DNA of 64,000 nt from Neelides folsomi (Eukaryota > Arthropoda > Collembola > Neelipleona > Neelidae): positions 124,001-188,000 of the forward strand of contig JAQGBZ010000098.1 in NCBI GenBank assembly GCA_034687125.1, read 5' to 3'. Positions 13,401 to 28,400 of this stretch are shown here, piece after piece. The notes under the pieces are model-generated. The model was not told where the DNA came from, did not search any database, and worked only from the letters and a program-made list of their open reading frames with translations. Each line of letters starts with the position of its first letter. Positions within the stretch are counted from its first letter, which is position 1. The position numbers and the translations under genes were made by a program.

Positions 13401-16400
13401 GAAACCCTTAACGGACAACGTGAGATGCATGGAGGTTTTGGTGTGGTTTAATCTAAAAGTGTTTTTTATTGAACTCCTAATAGTGGCAATTCAATTTCAG
13501 TAACTTCCGTTACCCAAGTCTCGCCTCACTTCTTCCTCTTACTTTCTCTCAACTTGACTCACATCTATAGCTCATAACCCTTTTCTTTATTAGTTTACTC
13601 CCAACGTTTGCTTTTCACACCTTCGTCTTCCGGAGGAATAAAAGTTTTTTCCGCACTTTAGCCTTTCAACGACCGGGGGTTTAGTGGCGATTGATTCTCG
13701 TGTCTAATTGAAATCCCGGATACCCTGACAATCAATTTAAAAAAAAGAGGAGGATGACGGTTTTCTGTTTGGAGTTTTAATAACTTTGTAAATAGAAAAG
13801 GACAAAATTTCCGACTTCCTTCTTCAACCCATTTTAAGAACCTTGACAGATTCCTCGCGTGCTGGAAATTAATTTTTTTTCTTATCAGTAGTTCACATAT
13901 GAGAGAAAAATCTGACATGGGATGATTGAAATCCATGGAAAATGTAGCGGCGAGCATTCATTGCCTCTTCAGATTAAATTGTTGATAGGAATGTTTATAA
14001 GTAGGTGTACTAATTTCCTTTCCTTTGAGAGTAAACGAGAATGTTTGAGGGTCTACAGACTTTTATTTTAACATGTATTGGAGGGTGAACGGGGGCGAAA
14101 GAGGCTTCTCTCAATAATTGAGAAGAGCGTCGTTATTAGTTCGCCCTCCTCCTTTTCTTTCCCTCTTTTCCATCTCAGATTGAACTACCGTGTTTTCTTA
14201 GCTCATGGAGTTTTCCTTTTCCTCGGGGATTTGTTCGTGCGGCAGGTGTTTCACGAATAGACGAAGTGGTCGAAAAGAACCGATGGCAGTGTGGCATTCG
14301 ACAAGCCACGCGACTCCGCTACGTTCCCCTCACAGTATTCCCAATCTACCCTACCTCACTCACTCACTTGGAATATCCACCGATCCACCCAATCAACTCA
14401 GCCAGAGGCTCACAATGAGTTTTACTTTCATCCCAACCTTTTTTACATCCTTAATTTTTATTTCATTATCTACATGTTTCCTCATTTGGGTCTTGGCTAT
14501 ATAATAAAGGGTTTAATAATATTATGCATCAGGTTAGATTGAAGTTCATCTTTATTTGTTAAGAGTATAAAAGTAGAAGGATGTTTAATATTCTTAATTT
14601 TAAGTGTAAAAAATTTAACATATTTGAATTGAATATTGTAAGATATTGAAGTCCAACGGGAGTAAATGCACTTTTATGATTCTCTTCATGTCTTTTTATT
14701 TCATTGCTAATAATCGCTCAACAGCTCAAATGACAATAGGATGAGCAAAATAGTTCTATAACTCGCTGTCTCCTTCACGAATTAGAATAATTGAACAATA
14801 GGAACATGGATGGAGAAGATATTGATCCGTAGAGTAGTAAAGGCAGTAAAGATATTCAGATTTGTCCCAATCTCATCGTTAGAGCTCTCAAGTTGAACAA
14901 CCTTTAAAAAGTGGCTTAGATCAATTGGCCTTAATTAAGCCTTGAATAGGTTTAAAGAGCCCTTTGTCACATTTTGCGTCGGCTCTATGGGAGAGAATTG
15001 AGGATATACGAGTTGTAGATTGTTAAGGCTGAAAAGGAATTAATGATTGGATAAGAATTTCATAATGATTTAGAGCTACCGTAGGCTACCCTATTAAGAT
15101 ATGATAGGAGGAGGGGACGGAGAACTCTTGTCATCTTCTCCTCTTGGATGACACGAGTAGTAAGTATTGGTCCTCTCAACCACCGGGCACCGGCTGTTCC
15201 TCCTTCAACAACTTTTGGTGAACCGTCTCTTAAAAGTACAGGGCTAATGGCTCCTCTGATTTACTTTTCAAACTTTTGTCCACCCTACTTTCAACTCCAT
15301 TCCTCCTGATTCGATCATGGGTAGAGAAATTGGTTTATATCATGAGATGGAGGGGGGGAGAATTAGTCAATCCTGTTTTTGTTATGTTCAAAGGGAAGCC
15401 GATCTGTTAATTAAAAGACTAATAAGAGAGTCAAACAGGTTGAAAGAGCGAGAAATGGAGAATAAAATTGAAGGATTAAGGAGGATGGATGAAGTTTGAG
15501 AAGAAGAAGAAGAAAAAGAAGAAGGGGGTTGAAGAGGGGACGGTCGTCTCGGAGGCGGAGACGACGAAGGAATCCACACTAATTAAGTTAAGGCCTACCG
15601 TATGGAGCGTGGAGAGGGGAAGAAGAAGGGGCTCATAAGGGCCACTGTTCTCTGCCCTTGCGGGGCTCTTTAAGGGCTCAAGTGGTGTGGTGGGTGAACC
15701 GAAATGCATTTTTATGGAAAGAGACCAGAGACAGGAGAGACGCAAAGTTGGATTGCATTTCCATCTCTCTAAAACCCAGTGTTCTCCTCCCCCATTCATT
15801 TCCTCTCATTTTATTTTGGCATGAAGTATGAAGGAAGGAAGGAGACCCTTTACCATTATTATTATTCTCCCTGTATGGATGGAGTTGCGATGAGGAGGGT
15901 AGAGCCCTACATTTACATCTAGCCTTTCACTATAGCAAAGAGAGCATAGAAGGGATGTGGATGGGGACGCTATAGAGATGTAGCGGGAAGGGAGCATAAA
16001 GAAAGAGTAATATTCGAGAGAAGAGAATGAAATGGAAAATGGATCTGAAGTGAAGTGAGAGCGGAATACGAGCTCACTGAGCCCGGCTCCGCTACCCTCT
16101 GCATGTTATCCACTATATAGGGTATGTCTGTGAAAAATTACCCTCCCTCATCTCTCTCGGACTCGGCTCTCACTACTCCACACATACACTACACTCTCTG
16201 GTCTCGTTGATGATGATGGTTCATGTGGATGTCGATGCGTTATGAGCTCCGCTCCTCTCCTGCCTCTCTTTCTACCCTGCCTTTTTTGCCTGTTGAGCTC
16301 ACTCCGAGTCGTCTGAAGAACTCTCGAATTTCGGACTCGGTTTAACTCCAATTTCGTTCCTCTACTCCTGAAAGAAGTCGATCGCTCAGTCAACGAGTCT

Positions 16401-19400
16401 TTTAATATTGTCAATTCCTCATAGGGGGTCGGGCGCTTCTCTCCTTTCCTCTCACTAATTTATGGAGCTTTATTAAGCCGTTCCCGAGACTCTCATCATG
16501 GGATTCTCACCGAGTGAGAATCATTTCCCTCCTCAGAGTTCATTACTATTTATGCCTTCTGCGCCGTTTAGGACTTGGGAATTGAGAGATGCAATTCCCT
16601 TCATGCCGCATGCATTTCACCAACCTCTGCATCGGAATAAAAATATGGTAATTCCGTCTTTTTTGAATAATGGGGCCCGCCCGCTTTCCTGAGCTAAACC
16701 ATAGAGTCTTTTCTTGTAATTTACCAATAAGCCATTACGGTAGACGAGAGAGCATATGTTCGCTTGTAGATACGGACAAAGTGTTGAAGGGAAAAAATTA
16801 ATTGATTTAATGAAAAAAAATTGAAGGGAGTGAATGAAGGGGATTTGACTATGAGAGGCATTGTCCAATTCTAAAAGTCTTCGGAGTGAGTCGGAGTGGA
16901 AATAAATTGGATGTGTGTTGATTGATTGCCAATTTTTAATTTCCGACTGAGGAGGAGCTTAAAGCTGTTGTTGGGGTAGGGAGCATTTATTGAGAACGCG
17001 AGGTTCGTAAATTGGAAAATGAGTAGAGAAATGTGTGTATATATAGGAAAAATGAATAAGGTGTTTAGGAAGTTTAGGACCGGGAGAGATTATTTGACTT
17101 TTGCTCCTTTGATTTGGCTCTACGTTTTATTTTATCGTTTTTCTTGGTTTTTCGTACATAAAAGTAGATTATTAGTTTCTGACTCATGTTTGAGTTGAAG
17201 TAGAGGTTAAGGAAGGCTGTTGGATAGATCCATTTATTTTCCTTTTTGATGTGTGAGTCAAGTCAAAGGAGAAGGAAGGAAGAGTGTAGGAAAACTTTCT
17301 ATTTTCTTTTCTGTTCTTCTTCTCCGTGGTGAGTGAGAAAGCTGAGATTGAGCGGAGTGAAGTAGTGTGTGAGTAGTGGCGTTCGAGATTTTCGGGCCCA
17401 ACTCCGTGTCTTTTGACTTGAACGGGCTTCTCTCTTTTGGAAATCATATAGTTGGCCATAGTTCATTCCAAGCGTCTCCGTGCGTTATGTTCTTTGGAGA
17501 GTCGTAGGAGCCCCGTTGGCTGGTTGGTTGGACATACATGGATGCCAAGTCATGTGGAGGAAAGAAATGATTTCTCGAGGTTTGAAGGGAAGTAATAGGT
17601 TATGAACACAAGCCCTCCTTCCTCTCTCTCTCTTTCAAAAGGAGAAATATAATAGTAGTAAGAAGACCATGGAGTATTTTTAGCTCCGCTCCTCCTTGGC
17701 GAGAGGGAGATGAAAAGAGGAGAGGAAATGCCCGGCACTTTGACCAATCTCACACGGGCTCAATCCAAAGGTTTTGGACATTAACTCAGACCGCTTTGTA
17801 ATTCATCACCTTAATGAGAAGAGAAGAATGGACATTTACAACACTACTAATTTAATTCTATCTTTATCCATCTTTTTTATCTCTCACATATCAGCCCTTG
17901 TTTACTAGGAGTGAAGAGAGAAGAGGGGATAATTTCGGTCATTAAGAGAATACGATGTGAGTAATTTAATAATGATGAAGAGTTCCATTTGAATATTGAT
18001 TGGTTGAATGTGTTTTAAGCCTTATTGGTTGTATAGATCCATAATTAGTTTTCCTTTTATAGAGGTGAGACGTATGTTAGGTTTTTTATTTATATGGCGC
18101 GAGATGAAGAGGGTGAGGAGCTTTATGACAATTTATTTTGAGCGTTGTCTGAGTAGGGATCGGTTTCTGAATGTGGATCAGTTTTGGTACGAGGGAGTTA
18201 TAGTTGACCGAGTGCCGAACTCGTTAGTGGTTCTTAATTTCTGAGCGGATCCGGCCGATGAAGGGTCCCCCAAGTGAACGTCCCTAGTTGGAAAACCTCG
18301 CATATATCCTTCATCCTTTCTCCCGGGTATTCAATGGCTCACTACCATGTTCGACCTGAGGTTGAGGTACTTTAAAGCCTCCCCCTCTCTCTTCCCTTCT
18401 CGACCTCACGTCCTTTTCCTTTCATCTAGGAGAACCTTAGCGCTACTGTTTCCTACCTCGGCAGCCCTCAAATAAGTCCCTTCTGACTGAGAGTAGTGAG
18501 CTGGCGAAGCCACCGAGCTAACGAATCCTCCACTGCCCTCCTACCCTTCACCCTCTCCACCATCTCGCTACTCACTCCTCACCCTAACTTCCCCTCTTTT
18601 CCATTCTTGTATATTCATTCAGAAGTTATAAAAACTGCAGTGCAATAAACAAACCGCATAGGACACAAATTGATAATTTTAAAATTATCTTGGATCTACA
18701 TTGGGGCGCCGAGGGACCAGGGGTGGTGGGTCTTGGAAACGCCAACTTTGTTTCAATCACGTGTGTCAATCTAAATTATTAAGTATTAGTGACTCCATTA
18801 TTTAAATGATCACATGAATTCTACATGATTGTGATTAGAGTGTAATTGATTGCAAATTCCGGTGTTGGAGTCAACAATACTTGTGTCGAGTCTTGTTCAT
18901 TCTTATCGCATTATTTGGAGAGTGATTGAATTGGGTGACAGTGATGTTGATAGGCCAGAGGTGTGGGACTGGTGATTACGAAAGGAAAGTATTGAGAATA
19001 ACATTGCCTGATTATCTTGCTGCTTATGTAAATCGATAAAAATCGGAAGAAGGATGGGAGTCTGACTTTCCACAAGGAGCAGACATTTTGTGAGTGGTTG
19101 TTGGTGGGACTTGAAGTTGACAGTCAACTTCTGGGACAAAATAATAAGAGCAAATGCATCGACAATTACTTGTCCCTTCCATGGCCATGTCTCTCAGCTC
19201 AGCTCTCTCAGATTTGTACTCTGAGAGTGCTAATATTCTCAATGGAGGAAGTGAAAGTGGAAACATGGGGAAGACGGTGGCCACATCCGGTGTTTCAAGT
19301 GGCGTTCCTCCATCGTCTCGTCTCCTTCTTGGAATGGGAGGGAACAGAGGTTTGGGCCCTGACCTCTCCTTCGGACGGAACGGATCGTACATGCAGAAAA

Positions 19401-22400
19401 ATCCATCCCTTCATTCGGAAGATTTTGTCTACTCGGGGGACCATGCTGCGGCGTTAGACCTAATCTTTGCTGCTGCATCACAGGTTAGATCTTATAAAAT
19501 GCAAATCTCATATCTGTATTAGTACGCTGAGAGAACATAAAAGGGCAAAATGGTTTATCTGATCGACTTCACGTAACTAGAGAATGTCCTTTATATGACT
19601 CGGTAGAGATTATTGCGGTTGTGGTCAATGGTTTATTTTACCTTGTGAGTATGTAATGTGTATTCGGCTAGGGAATTAATCATATTCAATCCCTTCTTCA
19701 AGGTTTCATTAAGAAACGAGATTATAATTAAAAGGAGGGGCGGAGCTTGTCCCCCCTTTCAATCGTCTAATATCCCATTGTGGAGAGGGGATTCGAATCA
19801 GGATTTGCATCTTTATTTTCTTCATCGAAGATGGGGCGTAATGAGTAGGTTGGCTGCGGGTTTACTCATTATGAGGCATGAGTCAGACGGGAGTCTCTTT
19901 ATTTGTATTTAAAAGTCGAGGAGGGATGTCGGGGAAGTTGTTTGGGGTCTCTCATGATGATAATGATGAGCTCAGGGACTCGCTGGAGGAAAGGTAGTCG
20001 TCTGATGATGAGGGAGGGCAGACAGTGGAGTCGATTCCTCAGCTTCGTAAGCCTTCACATCGGACGAATGAGGTGGAGAGGAGCAGGGGAAGTGTACGAA
20101 CGTACGTCTCCCCACGCGTGCAACAGGTTTTGCTTTTTGAAGAAGGAACATCTGTTCTTTTCAAAAATCTTTGTGTACACATACAGATAGGTAGGTAGGT
20201 AGAGAGAGGGAATATCTCCTGATTGGATGGACTCTCCGAATGCTACGTGAGGAAGATAGGATCAACGGCTCTGGAGCCGATTGACTCTCTATTTATCACA
20301 GTGGGCAAAAATCCTCGTCTCCGGCTACTTTGCCGACCTAGCCATGGAGCAATTTATAATGTCACGTATTTTTGCAATTTTTTAACGCGCGAGCGGCGGC
20401 GTGTCTAAACTTGGAGTTGTTGAGTATGTGGGAATGAGGACGGGCCTCAAGTGAAGAGAGCTGAATTTAGGCTTTGAGAGAAAGAAATATTTTTATGAGT
20501 AGAATTTTTGGCAAACTACGAAATCCCTGAGAGGAATGAGCCGAGATTTTACCATGGAGTGAAAAGTGGGATCTGTAGATGAGGTTGTGGAGAAGGAAGC
20601 GGAGCCCTTCCAACTCCAAATGATCCGGCAAAACGCATTCATTTGATTTGAATATTTAGCAGAGAAATTACAAAGTTTGCCAGGGCCGTAGTGAAGTTGA
20701 TAAGTTGGAGTCATGTTTCCCATCTTCCACTCCGAGGCTCAAAGAGGAAATGGACGTTATTTCCCACTCACTCAACCTCACTGGCCAGGCAATGATGAGA
20801 AATTGAGATGTTGTGATCGGCATGGCCTTTACACCCCGATATACTGGATAAATAAAAATAATAAATGTCATGTCGTGGCTGATTTGTTGGCCCGTCTATT
20901 TTTGTGCCTATTTCCTCAGCGAGGGCCGGAGTTTGGTAGAGCTCCATTCGCAGATGAAGGGAAATTGAGGAAACTACTTTATCATGTTCAGCTTGAATTC
21001 ATCGGGTAGGGTTTTTATTTTAAATGGGCTGTGTGCGTTTAAATTTCGGACGTCCATTTTACCTCAGCTTAATAGGAGCTGATGAGGAGAGAGAGGAATG
21101 CGAAGAGTTGGAAGAGCTCTTTATATGTTCCTTACTTACTTAATAAGATGTGATGGGAGGAAGGCGAATGATTCGGCAAAGTGTGAGAAAACGAGCATCT
21201 GACTACAAAGTTTGATCTGGAATGGATTTGGTTTCAAGATAAAGAGTCATCAAAAAAGTGTAGTCTGTTTTCGCCTTCTCCTCATTTGGAATTCGGGTTG
21301 CTCGGAGGAAGCCGACTGGGGAGTTAACGGAGCCTTTAGTCCTTCTATCCCTCATCATGAGGGTAATGGTCCTGGTCATGTCGAAGTCCATCTTGAAATT
21401 GAGTTCCTCCGTCTCGATAAATGTTTCTTTCCTTGGGCTCCCGTCCTTCCCCCTCTCTCCCTCCTTAACGATTCCTTAACATGCTATTTTATCATCTCCT
21501 GTCGATTATTTTTTATTTTCTGTAAAAGCCCCAGTTTTCTCCTTGATTCCCACTGACAGTGTCTAATTCCCCTCATCCAGCTCAGGTTCTTTGCTTAAAG
21601 GAAGATGGAGAGGTTGAAAGGAAAACAAAGATGAATGCTCTGCTTTCAACCACTAAAGATTCCAAGCTCGACGAAATATGTAGTTTGGCTCAGAATTTAT
21701 GTTTGACCTCGTGGATCTCTACTGGAGGAGGAACACTAACAAGTAGAGTTATTCGGATCTTTCTCCACTACTTCTCACGGGACAGAATGAGAGATAGGGA
21801 GTCGGTTATCAATATTTAAATAAAGGGTGAAGTCTCTTGCCTTCAGCCGACCATGTGGAATGTAAATTGGAGTTAAATAAAAAGATAGGTAATAAAATGG
21901 CTGTGGAGCTGGAAACTCTTGGCTCGTCCACTCACACTCCTGGTGATAGGATCAATGCGACATTCAATTTCGAGTTGGGTCGGAGAGACTCGTGCCATCC
22001 TGCACTTCTCCCGCTTATCCCGAGTCTGCTGCCTCCTCTTCAATCATTGTATCTTTGACTTGAATTTCAATAGAGGATTACGAGCATTTAACTCTTGCCC
22101 GCTCAGCTTGCCGGCAGAATTGAGTTAAAGCCGTCCCACCACATCAACATGGCATTGGATTATATCTCCTCGGCGTACATGAACTTTATTTCCAAGAGCT
22201 GCGTCTCCTCCGCGCGAGACCATCTGCCGAATTGCAGAATAGAGAGGGAAAGAAACCTTCACTAATACGAACCAACTTGATTATGCATGCCTCCAACTGA
22301 CGCCGGTATTTTTACACCTAATCATACGTGACCTCCTATGAGGCGAGATATGATCGAAAGATACGAGGGAAAGATATGATGACAGAGAGGGGTAATACCA

Positions 22401-25400
22401 CTAGAATTTACAATCAGCTCCTTTTGATCTCCTCAAACTCTGAATTTTGATTTGATGGAAAAGCACTTGACAATCGAAATTGGAATATCGGTGGTTCCCC
22501 TTTTGTTTCTTTCCTTCCTGGTATTTTCATTCTATTAAAGTTCCCTTGTGTGTGTCTATTACGTTCTCTTAACACCCGCGACTGGGTTTTCTTTACATTT
22601 CCTTATTTATTGTGAAGGGAATTTTGTGGAAATGTTATTTCGAGTTGAAGGAAATGTGTTCGGAATCACTTATCAATTCCCCTCAACGATAAAGACAATT
22701 GACGCAAACGAGCAATCAAGTTGGGAAGTTGTATAATGGGTACTAGTTTTTCAAATAAGATAAATTAATCATGCATTCTTCTCTCGAATTATCCTTTTCA
22801 TATTATTATAGATAGTCCTTTTTTACATTTTACACATTATGTGCGTACAGGCTATTTACAAGCTCCATGCCATGTAAAATACAATGCTTAATTAATACAC
22901 ATTATCTTCCTATTAGTATTTACATTATGCATATTGAATAACATAATTGAACAAAGTACCATTATCTGGATAGAAGTGTATGGCGAGACTCAAACTTCTC
23001 CCGTCCCTATATGATTATTATATATTGGAGTAATGACATGCATATGAGTGGAGAAAACAAGTTTTGAGTTGAGAAGGGCCGTTTCGTTATTTTGCATTCA
23101 TTGCATTTTTCCTCTATTCTCCAAGTATTTATCATTGGAGGAGTAAGCAGGTATTCTGAGACTTGTTTTCATTTCACTTTTGACCATGGAAGGGCTGGGC
23201 TGAGTTAAAAGTGAATCGTCTCCCAACCACCTGGTCACCGTCTGCCCGCTCTCCGTATCGAAAGATGTATTGAAGACCATGAAGGTTCGTTGGGCATAAG
23301 AAGTGGCTCTATGTGCCGAGGCGCGTGGAGGAGAGAGCAAGAAGTAAAATAAGTGCTTCTTTGGTAGGGTTTTTGGTTGATTGGTAGATGTTGATTGTTG
23401 ATGGTGGGCCAAGGACACGGAGAAAACAGAAGGCAGCTGTACTCTTTCTTTTTTTCACATAGGTTTCATTCCATTAGAGCCCTACAATTTGAGCACACCT
23501 AGGGTCAAAGAAGGCCCACTCCTGCCCTCTCCCCCTATCTCAACATGCTAAGCTATCCCAAGTCCATTAGGGAACCCTCTTTAAAACACTACTGTTTGTT
23601 CTTTTTTTATTCCCCATTCGCGTGTCGCGTCGTCGGCAAACCCACTACACCTTATTTAAATATTTGTAATTTTATTTAAATATAACGGACTGGTCTATTG
23701 TATTCACAGGGGCCCTGTGAGTGTGGTTAAGATAATTCGATTCTATTGCCCATTGGTACAAAGGATTCACGTTTCAAATCTCGTCTTTCATTTCAAGATG
23801 TATGTCTACGCCTGTCGCTCTGTGCATGTCTTCATGTCTTTGTGTAAAGTTGGGTAATTTGAGGGAGATTAGGAGACAGTTTAAAACAGAGTTGGAAAGA
23901 GGCTTTCCTGTTGGAAAATCTTGTAAGGATGTGACTCATCACGGTCTCGTTTTTCTCAAAATGAAAAGGAGGGTCAGAGGAATAGATGATTATTATGGGA
24001 CCGGACCCCGAAAGTCACGCAAAACAGTTTATTCTACATGGGTAACTTGATATGATTTGATTTGAGAGCGAAGTGGTAGGGAGAGGAGAGAAGGGTTATT
24101 TCGCCTTTGTTCCTGTTGCTGATTGTCCATTCGCTGGGATATTCCCTTGTTTCTCCTCATGTATACAATTTATTTTTCGAGGACCTTCCTTCCTTCCGCC
24201 GTTTTTTCAACGTCTCATGGGCATGAAGGAGAATAATAGGTTGAGACGAGTGGAGGAAAAGAGAGCAAAACTTGAAGAGTGCTTTTTCGCTCGACTGGAT
24301 GATTAAATCCCTAGAGGAGGAAATATAAATTGAATCCAATCCTGCTGGTGAGTTTTGGACATACAAGACCCTAGACTGGCTATTATTTGAATTTGGAGAA
24401 GCGACGGTCATGAGAGGAAAGGATTTTACTATCAAGAGAAGCAATTGAGTTTTGATTATTTGGACTGAGAGCCGGTTAGTTGGGTATAAAGGGATGAGAA
24501 GGGGCGGCGGGTATAATCTCACTTGAGAGGTGTTTGTGTGTGCCATACGCCGCTCTCTTCTCCCCAAACCAACTCTTAATTGTCATTGAGATCCGTCCAT
24601 TTTGGGGAAAGAAAGTTTTAATAGGGGAATGGCCGTGGATAAATTTGATTGTAATAACCGGGTGTGATGGTTTAAGTCAGTCAATTGAGTCTCAGTGGAG
24701 GAGAGGGAATGGGGATGGCAAGGGAATAAAAGAGGATCAAGAGGATCCGAAACGGGCCCTCTGTTTTCGCATATAGCGACTCCCTTCTTCTCGCCCTGTG
24801 TATTCCGAGGCTATATGAAGAGGAGCGTAGACCGATTTGTTTGACTGACAGAGCCAATTAGAGTAGAAAATTCAATCCCCGCTGTATTCCATTACTGTGA
24901 AATTACCCATTGAAGAAGAGATCTTGTTCTCTGGGAACGATTGCCATTTATTTCCAACTCCAAGTTGAATGCGACGAACACTTATTCCTATTCCGCCTAT
25001 TTCTTTTCGTCCCCACTTTGGCTCATTTTGGCTCTTTTTACTTTCTCGAAAAACTTGTGTTTAAAAGAGAGGAAACTCCATCCGATCGTCTCACTTTCAG
25101 AGACCCTTTGCATGGCTGAGTCCTCATCGTTACATTCCATTATGGGCTCTTTGGTTTTTCCTCTCCTCAAATTAAAAGTGTCCCAACACTGGGAATTTCT
25201 TACTGTTAAACTTTAAACCTTCCTCGCAGTTCATTTTATTTCTTCCCGCAAGCTGGAATAGAGAAGTTAAAATGTTTGAAATACCACTTTTCAACAAATC
25301 TACGTCCCCGGATACCTTGCTTTAACTATTGAGTTTCTATTCTCAACCATTATTTTCCACACTTTTTATTGCGGTCTCATAGCGTTAAATTTCATTTGCT

Positions 25401-28400
25401 TGTTCTTTTAGAACAAAACACACTCACACATGTGTCGAACCCTCCGTCCTCTGTTTTGGAAATACATAGGGGCTATTTTAATGTCAGATTTTTACTGGCA
25501 TTGAAATTGAATTGAAATAGTAAACTAAGATGGGCGAGGAAAAATATAATTTTCTAGTCATTTAGAATTAAGGAGGAGAACCATCATGACTTTGAGAAGT
25601 TGAGTGACTGGAGATAAAAAACGATGGGTTGGGGACACAAACTTGGATATTTATGGAAGGAAAGGATCTCCTAAATGTTTTACAGCCTACGATCATTATT
25701 CCCAGAGTGCAATGTAGAAATGGGGTCTTTTATTACTGCGAAAATTGGAATAGGGATTATTCTCCAGAGTGGCTCAAACTTTAAAAGTAAATCTCTAAAT
25801 GATAACTAAATTGTAATTTACGATTTTTTCCGACATTCTCTAATTGAATTAGGATCATGAATGAGAACATAATTTAATATTTAAATTCCTTTACAAGAAA
25901 ATGTTAAGAGCGAACAAATTATGGATATGTTTAGAGGCGGATATTAACTATTATTTATCATACAGCTAACAAGAGGTGAGGAAGTGAGAATGCGAGACAG
26001 TGGGGTTGAAATGAGAATAATGGTGGTTCTCACGGATTAGGAAATTTAGGGGAAAGAGATGAAGTGGTTTGACGATGGAATTGAAAATAAGTCCTATAGC
26101 ACCCATTGTGGGAAGATGAGTAGAATGAAGAGCTGCCGCTTCCCATTTTTTGATTCCGTCCTCAGAGAAAGGCAAAGCAAGAAATGGTGATTTGTATGCA
26201 TGCATTATTTATGAATTAAAAGGGAGCTTTCAGAAACCGTGTACCTTTGCATATGACATGCCTATTAGCTGCCATTGAAAATTGCCCGTCTATTGAAAGC
26301 GAAAAGTTTTTGGTTTTCCCAACTCGGCCGTCTTTAGGACTAATTCTTTTAATCTCAAGTCGATGGGCCGAATATTGCTGTCTTTTTTGCTCAAATTGGT
26401 GGTCCCGGCAGGCTGAGAGGGTCCCATTCCATCCATGTTAAATAAGAATGCTGATTTATAAATAGGGAAAAAACCGGTGGAGACAAGGGGAAGGACGTGA
26501 TGGTGATGGGTAGGATCCGACGACGAGTCAAAGACAAATGTTCTTCTCAAAGATCTTATATATTGATTTTCATCAAAAAAATAATAGAGAGGGAGAGGAA
26601 AAAGTGAATTCAATCCTTAACAGATTCAAATTGAAATTTTAGCCGAGATCGAGAGAGGATTTTTCTCCTCGAGTAGGTCATAAACTTGGAGTTTCGGATT
26701 CACCATAGGGCTTAAAAAAGCATGAAGAGATTCACCATTGGGATTAAGGAAGAATCCTTCTTTCTCTTTATTATGTGAGATGGGATCTAATAGCGGCCGA
26801 CCTTCTCTCTCTCTCTCTCTCTCCCTTCTCTCCTTTTGTGAAGGTAGAAAGGAGAGGAAATGTAGATAATGAAGGAGGAACTTTCTTGAATATAAAGATT
26901 CTTTTAATCTCAAAGCTTCCGGCATGAATCAAAATTCCCTTTTCGTATATTGTACTTACCTATTCGTAATATGAGGGAGTCGGAGTCGATCGTATTACCA
27001 ATCCTATATCTTATATACAGATAAAGTCCTAACTACACATTATGTAAACATATTAAACCCAAATTCGAATTTTTCCAAACTGCTCTTTTGTTCTCTTTAG
27101 AATATTCCTCTTATAAATATAAATAGAGAAGTTGCATCATGCTTTTTAAAATGTTTTACAACTAGTTATGTAATTTTCCTCTGCTGTATACAATTTAATT
27201 TTGTTCATTTTTCGAATAAGGCCAATGTCATTTCTATTTTCAATTCATAAAATACAAATTCAATTTTAAGAATTGATTTTCTGGAGTCGAATAAAAAAAT
27301 AAGCCTTTGAAATAGAGTCCTTTGAAATTCATTTAAGTTTGTCCTTTTCTTATCTTCATATTTATTAAGAATGAGCGTGAAAAAGAAGAGGAAAAGTGAG
27401 GAGATTAAATTAAGTCAAGTTTGAGTTGGTAATAGGATTTCTTTTCTTTGAATTAATTACATGATGGATGGAGCGTTGAAATCTATTAAAGGCAGAATGA
27501 ATTGAATCCATTTTGAGAACGAATGAGAGTAAACGATGAGTCAGGGACATTCATCACTTGAAGCATTTTACGTTATAATTATGAATTTAATGAGGTGTCT
27601 CTTTCTCCCAAAACTCGTAAATGATGTACTCAATTTGAATACTTAACTTCCCATATTTGACCGTATTGAGGCTTGGTCTTTCCTCATTGAGGAAATCTTT
27701 GCCATTGGTGTGGGTGAGAATAAATTTCTGTGATTACAGCTTATATTTATGAGTAACCTATTACGCATCCATGAAAGATTTGTATTTAATTTATTCCGGT
27801 ATCACACACCTTTATCTTCCCCTGATAAGGTACAACCTTTTTTGAAAATACGTCTTTCAAAAACTAAGTTCCTAAAAAGATGAATTAATTTATTTATTGA
27901 GGTGTTTCAAGCTGAGGCCTATTCAGGAGACCAAGGTTGAACCATTTTTATCTTCATGTACCATTTGGCATTATCAAGTTTTGTGAATTTAGTCAAAGTT
28001 AGGCAATCTCGTCCAAAAATTTCCTTTTGACTTTTTGGGCTTGTTTGTGAGCATAAATTTCCCGAAAGAATACATTATTTTGTTGAATAAGTGCGAGTTT
28101 CAGCTTAGATTTGCATAAAAAGACCAAGCTCAAGATTTTTTTGCAACTTACTCATTCAGACGAGCTGAGGTGAATTTATCTTTATTTATAACATACCTCA
28201 AGATATTCAGTTTCCACTGTATGCTTCCATATTCTAGGAATAAACATGAGTACAAAGTATAGGGAAACTGGAAAATAAAAATTAAAAATTTATTCAATGG
28301 AAAAAATATTTGAATGAAATTAAGATGAGATTGAAACTGGGTTGCTTTTTGAAAAGGGATATGTCGGACGTTTGAAAAGAATTTTAGTTTCATTCAAATG

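Noticed and set aside
15476-15799. 107-codon minus frame in da intron with Phe run
   Set aside because: The Phe run comes from a purine-rich tract (GAAGAAGAAG) on the plus strand. There are no splice or family signals.
19098-19457. 119-codon frame overlapping the 19181 candidate exon
   Set aside because: Its composition (Trp, Cys, Arg rich) is unlike an E protein, and it stops before the donor at 19484.
19788-19804. tRNA B-box-like string GGATTCGAATC
   Set aside because: No A box at the right distance upstream and no cloverleaf pairing around it.
24157-24567. 136-codon minus frame in da intron
   Set aside because: Basic and Leu/Ser-rich random composition, overlapped by an open plus frame, with no motif or splice support.
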